This document shows, piece by piece, positions 53,881 through 64,000 of a stretch of 64,000 nt of DNA. The notes beneath the pieces were generated by a model. That model had not been told where the DNA came from, searched no databases, and was given only the letters and a program-made list of their open reading frames with translations. The stretch is from Saturnia japonica (taxonomy: Eukaryota; Arthropoda; Insecta; Lepidoptera; Saturniidae), in the NCBI GenBank assembly GCA_033032175.1, contig CM065309.1:20150001-20214000 (forward strand). The letters run 5' to 3'. The position numbers were made by a program, and so were the translations under genes. Position 1 is the first letter of the stretch, and every line of letters begins with the position of its first letter.

Positions 53881-55591
53881 ATTTTGAGCCTATGTTAGCC
53901 GCTGCTGGCGCCTGCGTCCACGCCGCGAGCTAAGCTGCTCAAACTAGGAACTATCAGCACTAACGCGATAAACTCTAAATCTACCAAACATGCTTATAAC
54001 ATAAATGACACGTCTTTGTAAAGTGCACACATGCGAAGCTGGGGCGGTCCGCACGCAGGCACGATATTCTAGAAAAAAGGTAACTCTTTTTATGCAATAT
54101 TATATAGTTGTTAGGATACGTATATTCAGTTAGTGATATTTTTCCCGAAAATGTGGTAGGGTAGACGACTGAACGTTCAAAGGAACGACTGTGATTACCG
54201 AACTCAAAGCATTCAAAACATGGATTAATATAAACAATAAAATATAATTTATTATAACGAATTTTGAAACATTTACGTCTGTTATTATGGCTGTTCGATT
54301 TTCATGACTCAATTATTATGTGAGAGTTAAAAGCAATAAAATTTAATATATCATATCTAAGTACCGCGCTTGAGGTTTGGTGGTCATGTAAGCGGGGAGT
54401 TAAATAAACCTTCGAATCATTAAGATGGATGCTGGTATTTAAAGTAAATGAGATTGTCAAGAGTATTACTCTGGGGTCAAATTTCTGTATATTTAGTGAC
54501 ATTACTGATTACACCGAAATTTTTTGTAAGTGTTAATTTGTACTACTTTTATACGTACGTAAATTTTATAATTTTCTTTATTTAAAAAGCTTGAAATTAA
54601 CTTAAGTAAGAACTGGGATAAATTAAAAGCTGGCGAAAATTGTTACGCTTAATTCTACTTTATGAGCTAACCATAACAATCTACACCGGTGGTCTAGATA
54701 ACTGTTAGATGTATATAGATAGAATTTTTTTTTAAATCAGTCCCACTGAATGTGCTAAATAACATAACTATATAGGTATATGATAACAATGCTCTAAAAC
54801 ACAAGTAAATATGTGCTAAACATAGGATCCTCTGAACCCAATGCCTTTAGTCAGAATTTTGGGGACATCTAAAAATAACTAGTATTTTACTATTTCATGT
54901 CATAACAAAGGTTTTGTATCTATAAATATTTTTATTATTACTGAGTTACCTTTAGCTTTTGGAATGTAAAAATACCTTTACTGAGTATCCTCGCTAGCAG
55001 TGTGACCACACCTATTTATTTATATCGTTTTAATACTATTGTATCCCAAGTTTTATTTATGATAGTAATAATGCCTTCGATTTACATAAATTGTGTTTTA
55101 ATTACACGTTAGATGTATTTATAATCTGTACCTTTTGTAATGGATTCTTTTATTAATCTATTTTGGTTGGGTTTTGAATATATAATTATATTTTGAAACG
55201 GGAATATGCGATTTTCTACGAAAATCTGTTATACCTACGTCTTTTGTTTAGAATTTTAGCTGCTAACTTATTATGAGATAACCTTACTTGAACAATCAAT
55301 TTGCCGCGTATTTTAGGTGTCGTAGATGGTTCACAAAATACACCACGACGTGGCATAAAACAGTGTGGGTTTCTTGTAAGGTTGCACACAACTTAGGTGA
55401 CTAAACGAAATGCACTCATAAATTTGTGTACATTTTCTTGTAAACTTGATTAGGGTGTAGGCGTTTTTCTACTTCGTAAAAACGCTTTTCCGCTTATAGG
55501 TATGCTTTACCCAATATACTGAAAGATTATTTAAACGGCATGCCCATAAGAACCTGCTATGATCAATTATATTATATTAGTAGATACGTCG
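53881..55591. other. Mostly AT-rich, nothing recognised
   Basis: A GC-richer stretch at 53895-53945 ('ctggcgcctgcgtccacgcc') and another at 54030-54065 stand out but match nothing here. No gene. Confidence 0.35.
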
Positions 55592-55635
55592 TGACGCACT
55601 TTACATGCCATCGTGAATGGTGGGCAATTGCCCTC
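55592..55635 (+). repeat. Short shared element C, copy 2
   Basis: Nearly identical to 44525-44566 ('actttacatgccatcgtgaa', 'tggtgggcaattgccctc'). Confidence 0.7.
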
Positions 55636-56534
55636 CTTACGCTGTTATTTTCTATCTCTTTTGTTTCCACATGCTGCTAACAAAATTTGTAACGTTTTCA
55701 AATTACTTTTAGTGAAAGTATAACGCATCTATTAATTTATAAAACATCATTAGCTACTACTACGTGTATAGTCTTTTGAGAAAATACCTTTTTACATAAA
55801 TTTAAATTATACTACTTGTGAAAATTGCCTTCAGGTGAGCTGGAAATTCTTTCAGCTCCTAAAATCTATGTATCTGAATGTCTATAGACTCCATGGTTGT
55901 AGTTTGCGTGAAATGACGCCATATATTATATTATGCAAATTTTGAGAAATTATTAACGGATCCTGTAACTACCTAATCTAAGTTTAGTGTTCTAGAGGAA
56001 AAGTCCGTTCGATAAACATATTTAATCTTCCTAAAGCAAATCTCAGAATAAGTCTGCTCATATCAGGACGTCTCTTGGTTGGTTTTAAAAAAATATGGTA
56101 TGGGGGATGATTCTTAGGTAATTTATATTAGCCCAGCAGTTGATGAAAATATTTTCAGAGTCATAGCAACGCGTGGTTGGGTAATTAGTACTCGATAAAA
56201 CTAGAAATTGTAGGTGTGAATTAAACGTATGTCCGTAGAGAACTGAGTTTAATGTTAAACGACTGTTTATATTGCGGGACTATATTACGAACCTCTCAAC
56301 ATTTTTGTGTGGACTGTATTAGTTGCGGATTTAATTTTGTGCAAAACGATTTTGTCATACGAAATCTATCATTGTACACAGTGCAAATTACCTGAATCAT
56401 CAATTACGTCGACAATTTCACTGAATAAAAGAACTAGTTAATAGTTTTGAATTTTACTATTTTTACTATGAACGTTTTCCAATTGTATAGAATAACCTCA
56501 CAGCAGTTAGTGGGGTAGTTTTTTTATCGTTATA
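55636..56534. other. AT-rich, nothing recognised
   Basis: No supported feature. Confidence 0.4.
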
Positions 56535-56785
56535 GGTTTAGCGTTGTGGCCATATTCTCACCTGATCTTAAGTGACGTGGTACCCAAAATGGAAGTAGCT
56601 ACGCTAAGCCTAGGGGAAGACTGACCCTCAAGTGCAGTTGCCGAAATACACCTTTTGGTGCTTGACACAGATTTTAAATTTAAGGGTGGTAGCTAGCCAG
56701 GCGGGCATTAGAAAAAGCCCTACCACCGCGCTATGGTTTATACGCGACGTCCGTACACGCTACCAATTGAACCATCATTGCTTGA
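56535..56785 (-). mobile_element. SINE-1, near full length
   Basis: On the minus strand: 'aatgatggttcaattggtag' head, 'ccatagcgcggtggtagggc', 'gcctggctagctaccaccct', 'gcacttgagggtcagtc' and 'aggcttagcgtagctac' end. The B-box region is lost ('gtcgcgtataaaccatagc' follows the head directly), so the promoter is broken. Confidence 0.7.
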
Positions 56786-56924
56786 CTCATAATTGAAAGA
56801 TAGAATGAATATACGTTTATTGCTGGTACAAATACTATAATAAATGAAACATAATAATAAAACTCTGAATATTAATAATCAAAAATCAAATAACAAATCC
56901 TATATTATCTGTTAGAAATGCCCA
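56786..56924. other. AT-rich spacer
   Basis: No feature seen. Confidence 0.4.
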
Positions 56925-57145
56925 GCAACAGCTTTTTGTTCAGCTACATGCTGCAGTGTTGATTGCAATTGGTGTGTGTGCCATGTGACCATGGCGAATG
57001 TTTGATTGCTTATACTTCGGTCACAACTTAGATTATTCTGCTTATTCCCGCATTTTTTACATGGACCATATTTACAAACGGTGGCTGCATGACCTGGACG
57101 AAGGCAGTTCTAACAGTTTGTTAATCTTTTTGAAATTTAGTTTTT
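56925..57145 (-). pseudogene. BEL/Pao-like gag fragment with zinc knuckle
   Basis: The minus-strand translation contains a CX2CX4HX4C zinc knuckle (N-C-L-R-P-G-H-A-A-T-V-C) followed by C-K-K-C and a short Asn/Gln-rich tail. N-C-L-R-P-G-H plus a trailing C-K-K-C is typical of BEL/Pao LTR-retrotransposon gag proteins, where it binds the RNA genome. A stop codon lies inside the CX2C. No LTR, protease or polymerase is found nearby, so this is an isolated relic. Confidence 0.6.
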
Positions 57146-57780
57146 CTTATAAATCGTAATCGACAACATTTTCACACAAGTACAACTGTTTGCTGTTATT
57201 GCATAATATACATTATCTGTGCCGTTTTATTAGCGATTTATTACTTGTGTAAGTGTAAGTTCGACAAGAATTACACCTCAAAAATTCATCTTTTGAAAAT
57301 CTCTACTATTTTTTACTCGTTCATAAAAAAAATTAATTCTGTCACTGCTTGTTATTATATCAAGAAATACTATGAAAAAGTTTCAATATTTTTTATTTAC
57401 TGCCCTTAATAACAATGAATATCCAACATTTAACCACATTCTCTCCAGTTTGTACCCTCTTAAAATGAAACACCAAATTATCCGTTTTGATGATACCACA
57501 CAGGTTAAAGTATTTATATCGTCTTATCAGTCCTCCGTTGGCGTAAAGGGGACTTACTTTTTGTATCAAATACTGATTGGATTAGGGATTTAAGGTATAC
57601 TTTACATTATATAGGGAAGCGTTTAAATAAATCTAGTAGTTGAATTTTTTGGTCGTAAATGAGTTACTTGCACATTTGGAAACAGTTCATCGATATTTAT
57701 TTATTCTGCTTACCCCTATATTTTTGTAACTTATACAAACACTAATTTCATTTAATATTACTATAGTCGTTATATATTAC
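57146..57780. other. AT-rich, nothing recognised
   Basis: A 73-codon plus frame (57372-57593) has no domain features. It could be decayed flanking element sequence. Confidence 0.35.
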
Positions 57781-58080
57781 CAGCTGTGCCCGTGGCTCCA
57801 CTCCTGGGAACGAAAAAAAATTATTGAAAATTATTGAAGCCGGCGAGGATTCGAAACTAGGACTTCGGCCATAAGTCATGCTTACGACCGCTAGGCTACG
57901 AGCGTGTTTTTAGGATCGACTGAAACTATGCTACTATTAATGGTGCCGTAACGCGTTACGTTCCGAAGCGGTTTACCCTCCCATAAGAAGTTATTACTTT
58001 AAAAATGTTTTTACCGAGATAAAGGGTATCATATGTCTACCAAATTTCATATGAATCCGTTTAGCCCTTTTGTATGATTG
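57781..58080 (-). mobile_element. Decayed Helitron-like element with a SINE-2 head inside
   Basis: The left end 'ccagctgtgcccgtggctcc' is the inverted 3' end seen in Helitrons here (CTAG mutated to 'ccag'). The right part, 'aaatttcatatgaatccgtt', resembles a Helitron body. The 5' end was not found. Confidence 0.35.
57836..57904 (-). mobile_element. SINE-2 tRNA-like head
   Basis: Minus strand: 'tagcctagcggtcgtaagca' (A-box region) and 'agtttcgaatcctcgcc' (B-box region), as at 37874-38126. The SINE body is absent. Confidence 0.5.
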
Positions 58081-58731
58081 AGTAACGAACATAGTCAGGA
58101 TCAATTTTGTGCAACCAATTCTACATTCCTAATTTTTTCGACATTTTTCTTCAAACTAAACTTAGTTGCTATACATTTCCTTGACACGGTAGAAATAATG
58201 AAAAAAAAATCTATTTCTTACAACACCGCTTCTCTCCTTACTAAATGTTTGTTTTACCATAGCTTATCTTTGTACACACTTGACTTAGATCGAACATTCT
58301 CGAAGCAGTGTCTCTGTAGGTGGTCAAGTATAACACGGGATCGCTTCGTTGATTAATTACCGCAGGTCTGATAGATTGGGGTGTGGTTAAAATGAAGCGA
58401 GCAATACAAGATGGAACGATTCACGAAAGGGTTACGATGTGTGATCGTAAACATTGTTAGGGTGGGCTTAATTAGCTACATGGAGTTTGGTTGTGTCAGA
58501 AGAGCTTGTAACGTTTTCTACTTAACTTATTGTTTTATTGTACGAAGTCAATGTTATAAATAATTATCTTCTTAATCTAAGATGTTTATGGAAGATATTA
58601 ACTGATGTTACTGTCTTATGTAGATAAAATTGAATTACTGTTTACTTTTTAGCTTTTAACATCATAAATAAATTATTTGTTTGAAGCGTATTTTACTGCT
58701 TTAGCTAGTAAAATACATAAAGTATATTATA
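58081..58731. other. Nothing recognised
   Basis: A 92-codon plus frame at 58078-58356 has no recognisable features. The rest is AT-rich. Confidence 0.35.
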
Positions 58732-59378
58732 CTAGCTGGTGCCCGTGACTTCGTCTGCGTAGTATTAGTACTCCAAGTAGTTTATTTTTTTTCTCCAATG
58801 TCCTATCTATACTAAAATTCAGAAAATTCGCAAAGCGGACGCAAAATTATTTATCAAAATGATGTATTATGAAAGACAAAGTTTATCTAATTTAAATACC
58901 AGAAGCGATAAAAGTATTTATTTTTATATATGAATCAATTTGTTACTACCAAATGTGCATTAGAAATAAATTATCAATTTTTAGTGTATTTATGGTTCAC
59001 TATTTTGTCGATAATGGCTTACATATAAAAGATAGATATATGATGTGGCAGGCTTTTTTGTAGGACTATTTAATATACATACATATATACATATATACAT
59101 AATTATATACATTATATATGTGTAACTCGCAGTAACAATTTTTGCAACGAACACCAGAATAACTCGCAGATGGCAGAATTTTTTCCTACTTCTTGACACT
59201 TGTCATTATATTTTGGACAATTCATACAATATCTTTATAAATTATAGTCTATATGTTATTTTGATGTATAAGCTATATTATTTTAAAATTTATTAAAATC
59301 CATTTAATAGTTTTTGCGTGAAAGAGTAACAAACATCCATCCATAAACACAAACTTTCGCGTTTATAATATTAGTTGA
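58732..59378 (-). mobile_element. Non-autonomous Helitron, family I copy 2
   Basis: CTAG lies at 58732-58735 (minus-strand 3' end, followed by T) and the 5' end TCAACTAATATTATAAAC is at 59378. It is collinear with 12714-13230 but longer, with an added 'tacatatatacatatataca' microsatellite (59078-59120). The last conserved block, 'tttttgcgtgaaagagtaac', and the 'actttcgcgtttataata' end are near identical between copies. No coding sequence. Confidence 0.7.
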
Positions 59379-60207
59379 ATATGAAGCTTGGAGACATTTG
59401 TGTTTCACATCATCATCAGTTTTAATATATATAGCTTTTGCCGCACAGCTGCCTTTGGATTAATTATTTTCTCGACTACTACATGTACATTTATTCTAAC
59501 ACTTTGTTATACTATTATACCTTATTAAATTTAATTAATTAAATGTTGATTTATTTATCGAGTGGTTCAAATTAATCTAATATTTTATCAATTTCATACA
59601 AAACTAGTTGTGCCTGTCTTAAATTTATTCGAACAACTCTATATCAAATGCAAAAAATCCTCCACATATACACAAACTCACACAATTCGCACGCTTTCTT
59701 ACGAAGCCTAGCATGTATAATAAGACATGATGGATCGTTAAGATGTGATAACCATTTATAGGACGGTAATGTTTAAAATTAGAGCAATTTTATCAGTAAT
59801 ATATTACTAACGATCAGATAAGATACAGTGTGGTAACTAAAGGCATGAGATAAGACGAAGGGATGAGGAAGAGTTGATGGCATCTGGTTTGTATTTAGTT
59901 CTTCACTAGACACTTAAGTACGTGACTCGTTAATTTAGGAATTTTATTAAAGGATTAGTATTAAAGATTAGTTATTGTGCAGCCTTTAAAAGAGTCAACC
60001 GCTTCCGCTGCACACGTAGAAATATTTTTTATTTCTTTCAACCCTATTAGCAGATTTAGAGTTCCACTAATGTCACCACAATATATATTATACCAATTGT
60101 TCCAGAGGAATAATATTAGAACGGCTCGTGTGTTAGCTAGTATGAGTTTTCGGGTTCAATTAATGAAGCAATCGAAATTCAAGAAATCGAGTAGTTCGAA
60201 TAAAACA
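59379..60207. other. AT-rich, nothing recognised
   Basis: No supported feature; an 81-codon frame at 59977-60222 looks like chance. Confidence 0.35.
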
Positions 60208-60465
60208 ATTATGATCCAGTAGTAGTGTGTTCGGACATCACGTCGATCAAAGAGAATTCAATTGCCTAAAATAAGCCTTAGCTTTCGGTGAAGGAAAATA
60301 TCCTGATGAAACCATAGAATGTTGGTAGGGCATTTTCTAATGTCCGCTTGGCTAGCTACCACCATCAAATTAAAAATACGTGTGTTTTGGTAACTGCATT
60401 GAGAGCCAGTCCTTTTCATTAGGCTTAGCGTGTAACATCAAGAGAGATTCTGGCCAAATAATAAA
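60208..60465 (+). mobile_element. SINE-1, diverged
   Basis: Decayed head ('ccagtagtagtgtgttcgga', 'gtcgatcaaagagaattcaa'), then well-preserved 'agctttcggtgaaggaaaat', 'gttggtagggcattttcta', 'ttggctagctaccacc' and 'attaggcttagcgtgtaac'. The B box is degenerate, so it is unlikely to be transcribed. Confidence 0.7.
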
Positions 60466-62636
60466 CATATAAAGAATAAGTTTGCTTTCTTTCTTCTACT
60501 GACAGCACCTTTAATGCTATGAAAAATTATATTCAGAAATACTAACTACAAAATAGTATCACAAAATATACATGACATGAAATTAATAAAGAATTGTGTT
60601 AGGACATGGTTCAACACATGCTATAGTGGCATTAGATATGTCGCGTTCCGGGATTAACCGGTGTATATTAGTAATCAAAAGGGGTGATAGGGATCTATAC
60701 CAGACTTTATCACGACCACCATACACATGGTGATAAACTTGTCACAGAGTTTCTCTTTTGTATTGTTGAGTTATGAGGTCAGTCAATTTATATCCAGATG
60801 CGGATAGGATTGCAGGGCAGCGTGACATCGGTGATTGGTGATGGGTTACCGATTTATTGATGGTCGCCGTTGTTTTTGGATTGTACTCTACTTACCATTA
60901 TCAATAAAAAAAATAACACACCAAAACAAACAAAAATTGTATAAGTTTCTAAATCATAAAACAGTTTATTTTAAATATGTACAGGGAAATAGTCCCAAAC
61001 CGTTAAATATGTTAAAAGGTACTATAAAATCCAATTTAGACAAAATCGTTAAATAAAACGACGCTATGGGAGGTTGAAGTTTGTGTTTTCGAATTCATTA
61101 TTTGAAAAGCCTTCATAGTTGACACGAGAAATGTAATGATATACCGATCACGATTCACATCTAGGGCCTCATTAAACTCGGTCGGGGACCGTTCTCAAAT
61201 TAAAACAATCGTTAATGCATTCGCATCATTCTCGCTTCGCCCACTCTTTTGTCCAAGCTATTTATCCGTTTGGTCCAATAAACTATTCATACTTACAACA
61301 ATTTAAACCACTTATGGAAACATTTGAAAACTACAATATTCTTCTAAATATTTAGTATTTTTCCATTTTATTTATAGTCTATATCAACGCCCTTCTGCGT
61401 ATAGTTACCATTAAATCCATAATTTTAAAATCAGTGATCACCTTTTAAATCAGTTGTATTATCATTTTTGTTTTTTAAACAATCTTTTTCAGTGTGAATG
61501 AAAATAGTATCGGATTTACTGAATTTATGTAAATAACCTTAATATTGATTATTTTAGGACATAAAAGTTTTAATAAAATGTTAAATGTTTTTAAAGCACT
61601 TAGTACACGATTTTTAAAATGTCATGTTCCTGCTTAGATAAATTTTTTTTTTCGAAAGGTAAATTTTTATCACATTTGTGATAACTTGACATTGATCTCT
61701 TAAAACCAGTTCTCTCAAACTTAAGAAAACTCTAACCAGTCAAATATTTGGCTATTTTTACCAACCAAATTTATATAACTACCTATACTACTGTATATCG
61801 TGAGAACTATTAAATGGCCTTTTGTATGTTATTTTTTTATATATAATAATAAAATAAATAAACCTGAAATTAGAAATTCGTTGCAAAATTATGGAGAAAA
61901 GGAAACCAAATTATTCCAGTAAATTTGCACCCATAAGTTTCATGAAATAAACATTTTGTGATTTTGTGAATCAGTAGCTTTTCACATTAAATATAAAAGT
62001 AGTTAAAAGTATAATAACATAACTGGTTGAATATGTGGGTTATCAGGTTAAAGCCTGTAACTTGGAACCGTAGGCGAGTAAGGCAAGTCACGACTGGCCA
62101 CCGAGCCAAAAGCAAAGTCTGATAGTATCGTTCCGTTTATCCGCTTGACCCCTGTGGACCTCAGAGTAAGCAGGACCATGTTTGTCTTTCAATTTTTGAG
62201 TAATAAAGCCTCTTGTACTATGTAAATAAAATTGGTAGGACTCACTTATTATTTTTAGTAATTAAAGAACACATATTTTACCTACATCTCTTTGTATGGA
62301 GCCGAAAGTCGTGGTCGAGCAAGATAGACCTACATGAATTAAAAGATGGCTCAGTAAAAAAAGAAGAGTCTAAATAATAAGAAAGTGAAAGTGAAGCTAA
62401 AATAGGAATTAAAATAAAGGACACTTAACTCTTTCTCCTCTGTCTTGAGCAACACGTGGGGAGTCAAATGAATTGTAAAATGTTTTTATTATTAAAATCT
62501 TCTAATTAACCTAAATATGAATAATAATGTACCTTCATTATTTCTATTAATAAATCTGTAGTTATTAATGGACATTTTTTTCAAATTTCATGATAGACGA
62601 ATATAACATTATTTTATCCATATGTTTCCATGTTCA
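60466..62636. other. Long AT-rich stretch, nothing recognised
   Basis: Patches at 61140-61270 and 62040-62170 have more even base composition but no open frame, splice pattern or shared repeat. Chance frames are short. Confidence 0.35.
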
Positions 62637-62840
62637 TCCCCCTTATTACGTACTTCGCAATAGCAAAGCGATAGCAGAACAATTTGCTTAATAATATAAT
62701 ATAATATTTGCTTAGAAATCGCAAATTCGTATTATGTAACACCTATAATGTACCAAACATAATATGATTTTGCCATTTCGAAGCAAATATTGAGCGATTT
62801 CAGCTATCGGTTTGCAATTGCGAAATACGTATTAAGGGGA
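62637..62840. mobile_element. Inverted-repeat element (MITE), ~204 bp
   Basis: The left end 'tcccccttattacgtacttc' is inverted at the right end (62821-62840 reads 'cgaaatacgtattaagggga'). The inverted pairing extends ~40 bp inward ('gcaatagcaaagcgatagc' against 'gctatcggtttgcaattgc'). The interior is AT-rich and non-coding. The target duplication is unclear, so the superfamily is open. Confidence 0.65.
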
Positions 62841-63497
62841 CGGATTTAACTCAAAAACGATTTAATCGAATATTATAGTTTTTTTTACTACACGGAAGCC
62901 TTGTCATTCTTCAAGTGATGGGCTATAATAATTTTGATACATTCATAAATCGTAAAAATACAACTAAATTAAAATTAATGAAATTGTATATTTCTAAACA
63001 GATATTAATGAAATTTTGCACACAGCAAGCTTATGTCATTTCTAAATTGCTGTGAATTTAAAATTACACGTTGAAAATAATTGTTCAGTAATAAACGCGT
63101 GCGTGGCCGTACATAAAAAATGTAAATAAATCGAATATCTTATGAATTCAACTTGTCATTTACACATTTTAAGAGAACATGTTCAATAAAGCTTGGAGGA
63201 CAGGTTAAATAAATCAAAAAAGGCTCTAAGAACAACAATAGCGTAGAAACTCCAATAGTATTAGAACATTAATTTTCAACCAACATTGAACACGTGACGT
63301 GCAACGATATTAATTTATCACACAAAAAGAACCCTTACCAGTGAAAGGAAATAGTTCGAACCCTTCACTTTGACCTTACAACGGTTGATGAATTGACGCC
63401 TTCATGTGTAGGGCCACCATAATCTTTATTATTCTTAACCCTTTCAACTCTGAACCACAGAATTACAGTATTTTATATTAATACAATATAACATACC
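62841..63497. other. AT-rich, nothing recognised
   Basis: No supported feature. Confidence 0.4.
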
Positions 63498-63702
63498 ATT
63501 ACGCCTGTATCCTCAAAACTTAGGCAGAGGTGTAATAATGTACATACACAGTTCCTATTGCCATTAAACGGGCAAAAAGCCAAACACCGAGCTGCTACTG
63601 AGAATTTCATAGAATACCCCAAAAACACTTTGCTTGACCTAGAAATTAAAACCAGGACCTCAAACACAACAGTCGTGCTTCGGACCACTAGGCTAATGAG
63701 AC
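63498..63702 (-). mobile_element. SINE-2 copy
   Basis: Minus strand: 'ctcattagcctagtggtccg' head, 'gtcctggttttaatttc' (B box decayed), 'aaagtgtttttggggtattc', 'tctcagtagcagctcggtgt' and 'gaggatacaggcgtaatgg' end. A 71-codon minus frame across it is a shadow. Confidence 0.65.
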
Positions 63703-63954
63703 AGTTTAGTACGGCAAATTAACAGCATTGAGCCAGTACACATAATGCAATCCAAGAACAATTGGTAACAACAATTCATGACCCTCTGCAGCTGTATACA
63801 CTGGCTAAACCCGAAACGCAACAAACCAAATGGGAATCACTATGAAGGTTTTATCACCAGGTGTATTCTAGTCCCATTCGAGGATAGACCCCATATCTCC
63901 CCACTTGATTGCTGGATATACACTGGTATTGTGGTGTATGATAGTCACAATTTT
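63703..63954. other. Nothing recognised
   Basis: No supported feature. Confidence 0.4.
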
Positions 63955-64000
63955 ATAAGCAATGATATCGCGTCGACCGATGTGAATTCCAATTCCTACA
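63955..64000 (+). mobile_element. Possible SINE-1 head cut by window end
   Basis: 'gcgtcgaccgatgtgaattc' resembles the 'gttgatcgacgtgagttcg' part of SINE-1. Too little is visible to be sure. Confidence 0.35.

Noticed and set aside
60835..61056. A 73-codon frame as a host exon
   Set aside because: Lys/Asn-rich composition is expected from AT-rich DNA, and no splice acceptor or donor pairing supports it.

Overview
This is eukaryotic nuclear DNA, most likely from a butterfly or moth. It is AT-rich, and no host protein-coding gene could be identified on either strand. Nearly everything recognisable is transposon-derived. The lepidopteran call is an inference from the repeat mix: Helitron-type elements with 5' TCTATAC/TCCATAC and 3' CTAG ends, two or three tRNA-derived SINE families, RTE and jockey/CR1-type LINEs, and a mariner-type transposon. 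The window reads as an intergenic or large intronic transposon graveyard.

Layout. 0-8 kb: a Helitron with both ends intact (65-590), LINE 3' tails, SINEs and a scrap of RTE reverse-transcriptase C-terminus. 8-16 kb: sparse sequence, two further Helitron families (12.1-14.3 kb), an A-tailed retroposon (14.6-14.9 kb) and copies of an unclassified repeat (family J). 16-18.1 kb: an RTE LINE on the minus strand, split by an LTR-retrotransposon remnant with the order U3, polypurine tract, full LTR. 18.1-18.7 kb: 3' end of a second LINE. 20.4-22.85 kb: a 5'-truncated jockey/CR1-type LINE with a decayed reverse transcriptase and a foreign insert. 23-26.5 kb: Helitron pieces, SINEs and a GC-rich palindrome. 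27.55-28.86 kb: the best-preserved element, a mariner-type transposon with perfect 34-bp inverted repeats, TA flanks and a DD41D transposase broken by one frameshift near the N-terminus; it sits at the very start of a Helitron (to 29,527). 30.3-30.8 kb: a LINE tail split by a SINE. 31.6-32.9 kb: a jockey-type LINE with a 33-nt poly(A) tail (minus strand) facing a second 3' tail of the same family. 34.4-35.4 kb: a LINE fragment with a foreign segment. 36-50 kb: dispersed SINEs, Helitrons, LINE tails and a small foldback element. 50.5-53.9 kb: a cluster of decayed RTE and LINE C-termini. 54-64 kb: a BEL/Pao-like gag zinc knuckle, SINEs, a long Helitron (58.7-59.4 kb) and a roughly 204-bp inverted-repeat element (62.6-62.8 kb).

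The parts do not form a pathway. The autonomous-type fragments (RTE, jockey/CR1, mariner, BEL/Pao) are defective here, and the SINEs, Helitron derivatives and foldback elements depend on machinery encoded elsewhere. No CRISPR, operon-like or host defence system was seen. CpG-rich patches (about 34.1-34.34 kb and 48.7-48.8 kb) are the only hints of host regulatory or exon sequence, and the evidence for them is weak. Family assignments come from motif recognition by eye; no database search was run.
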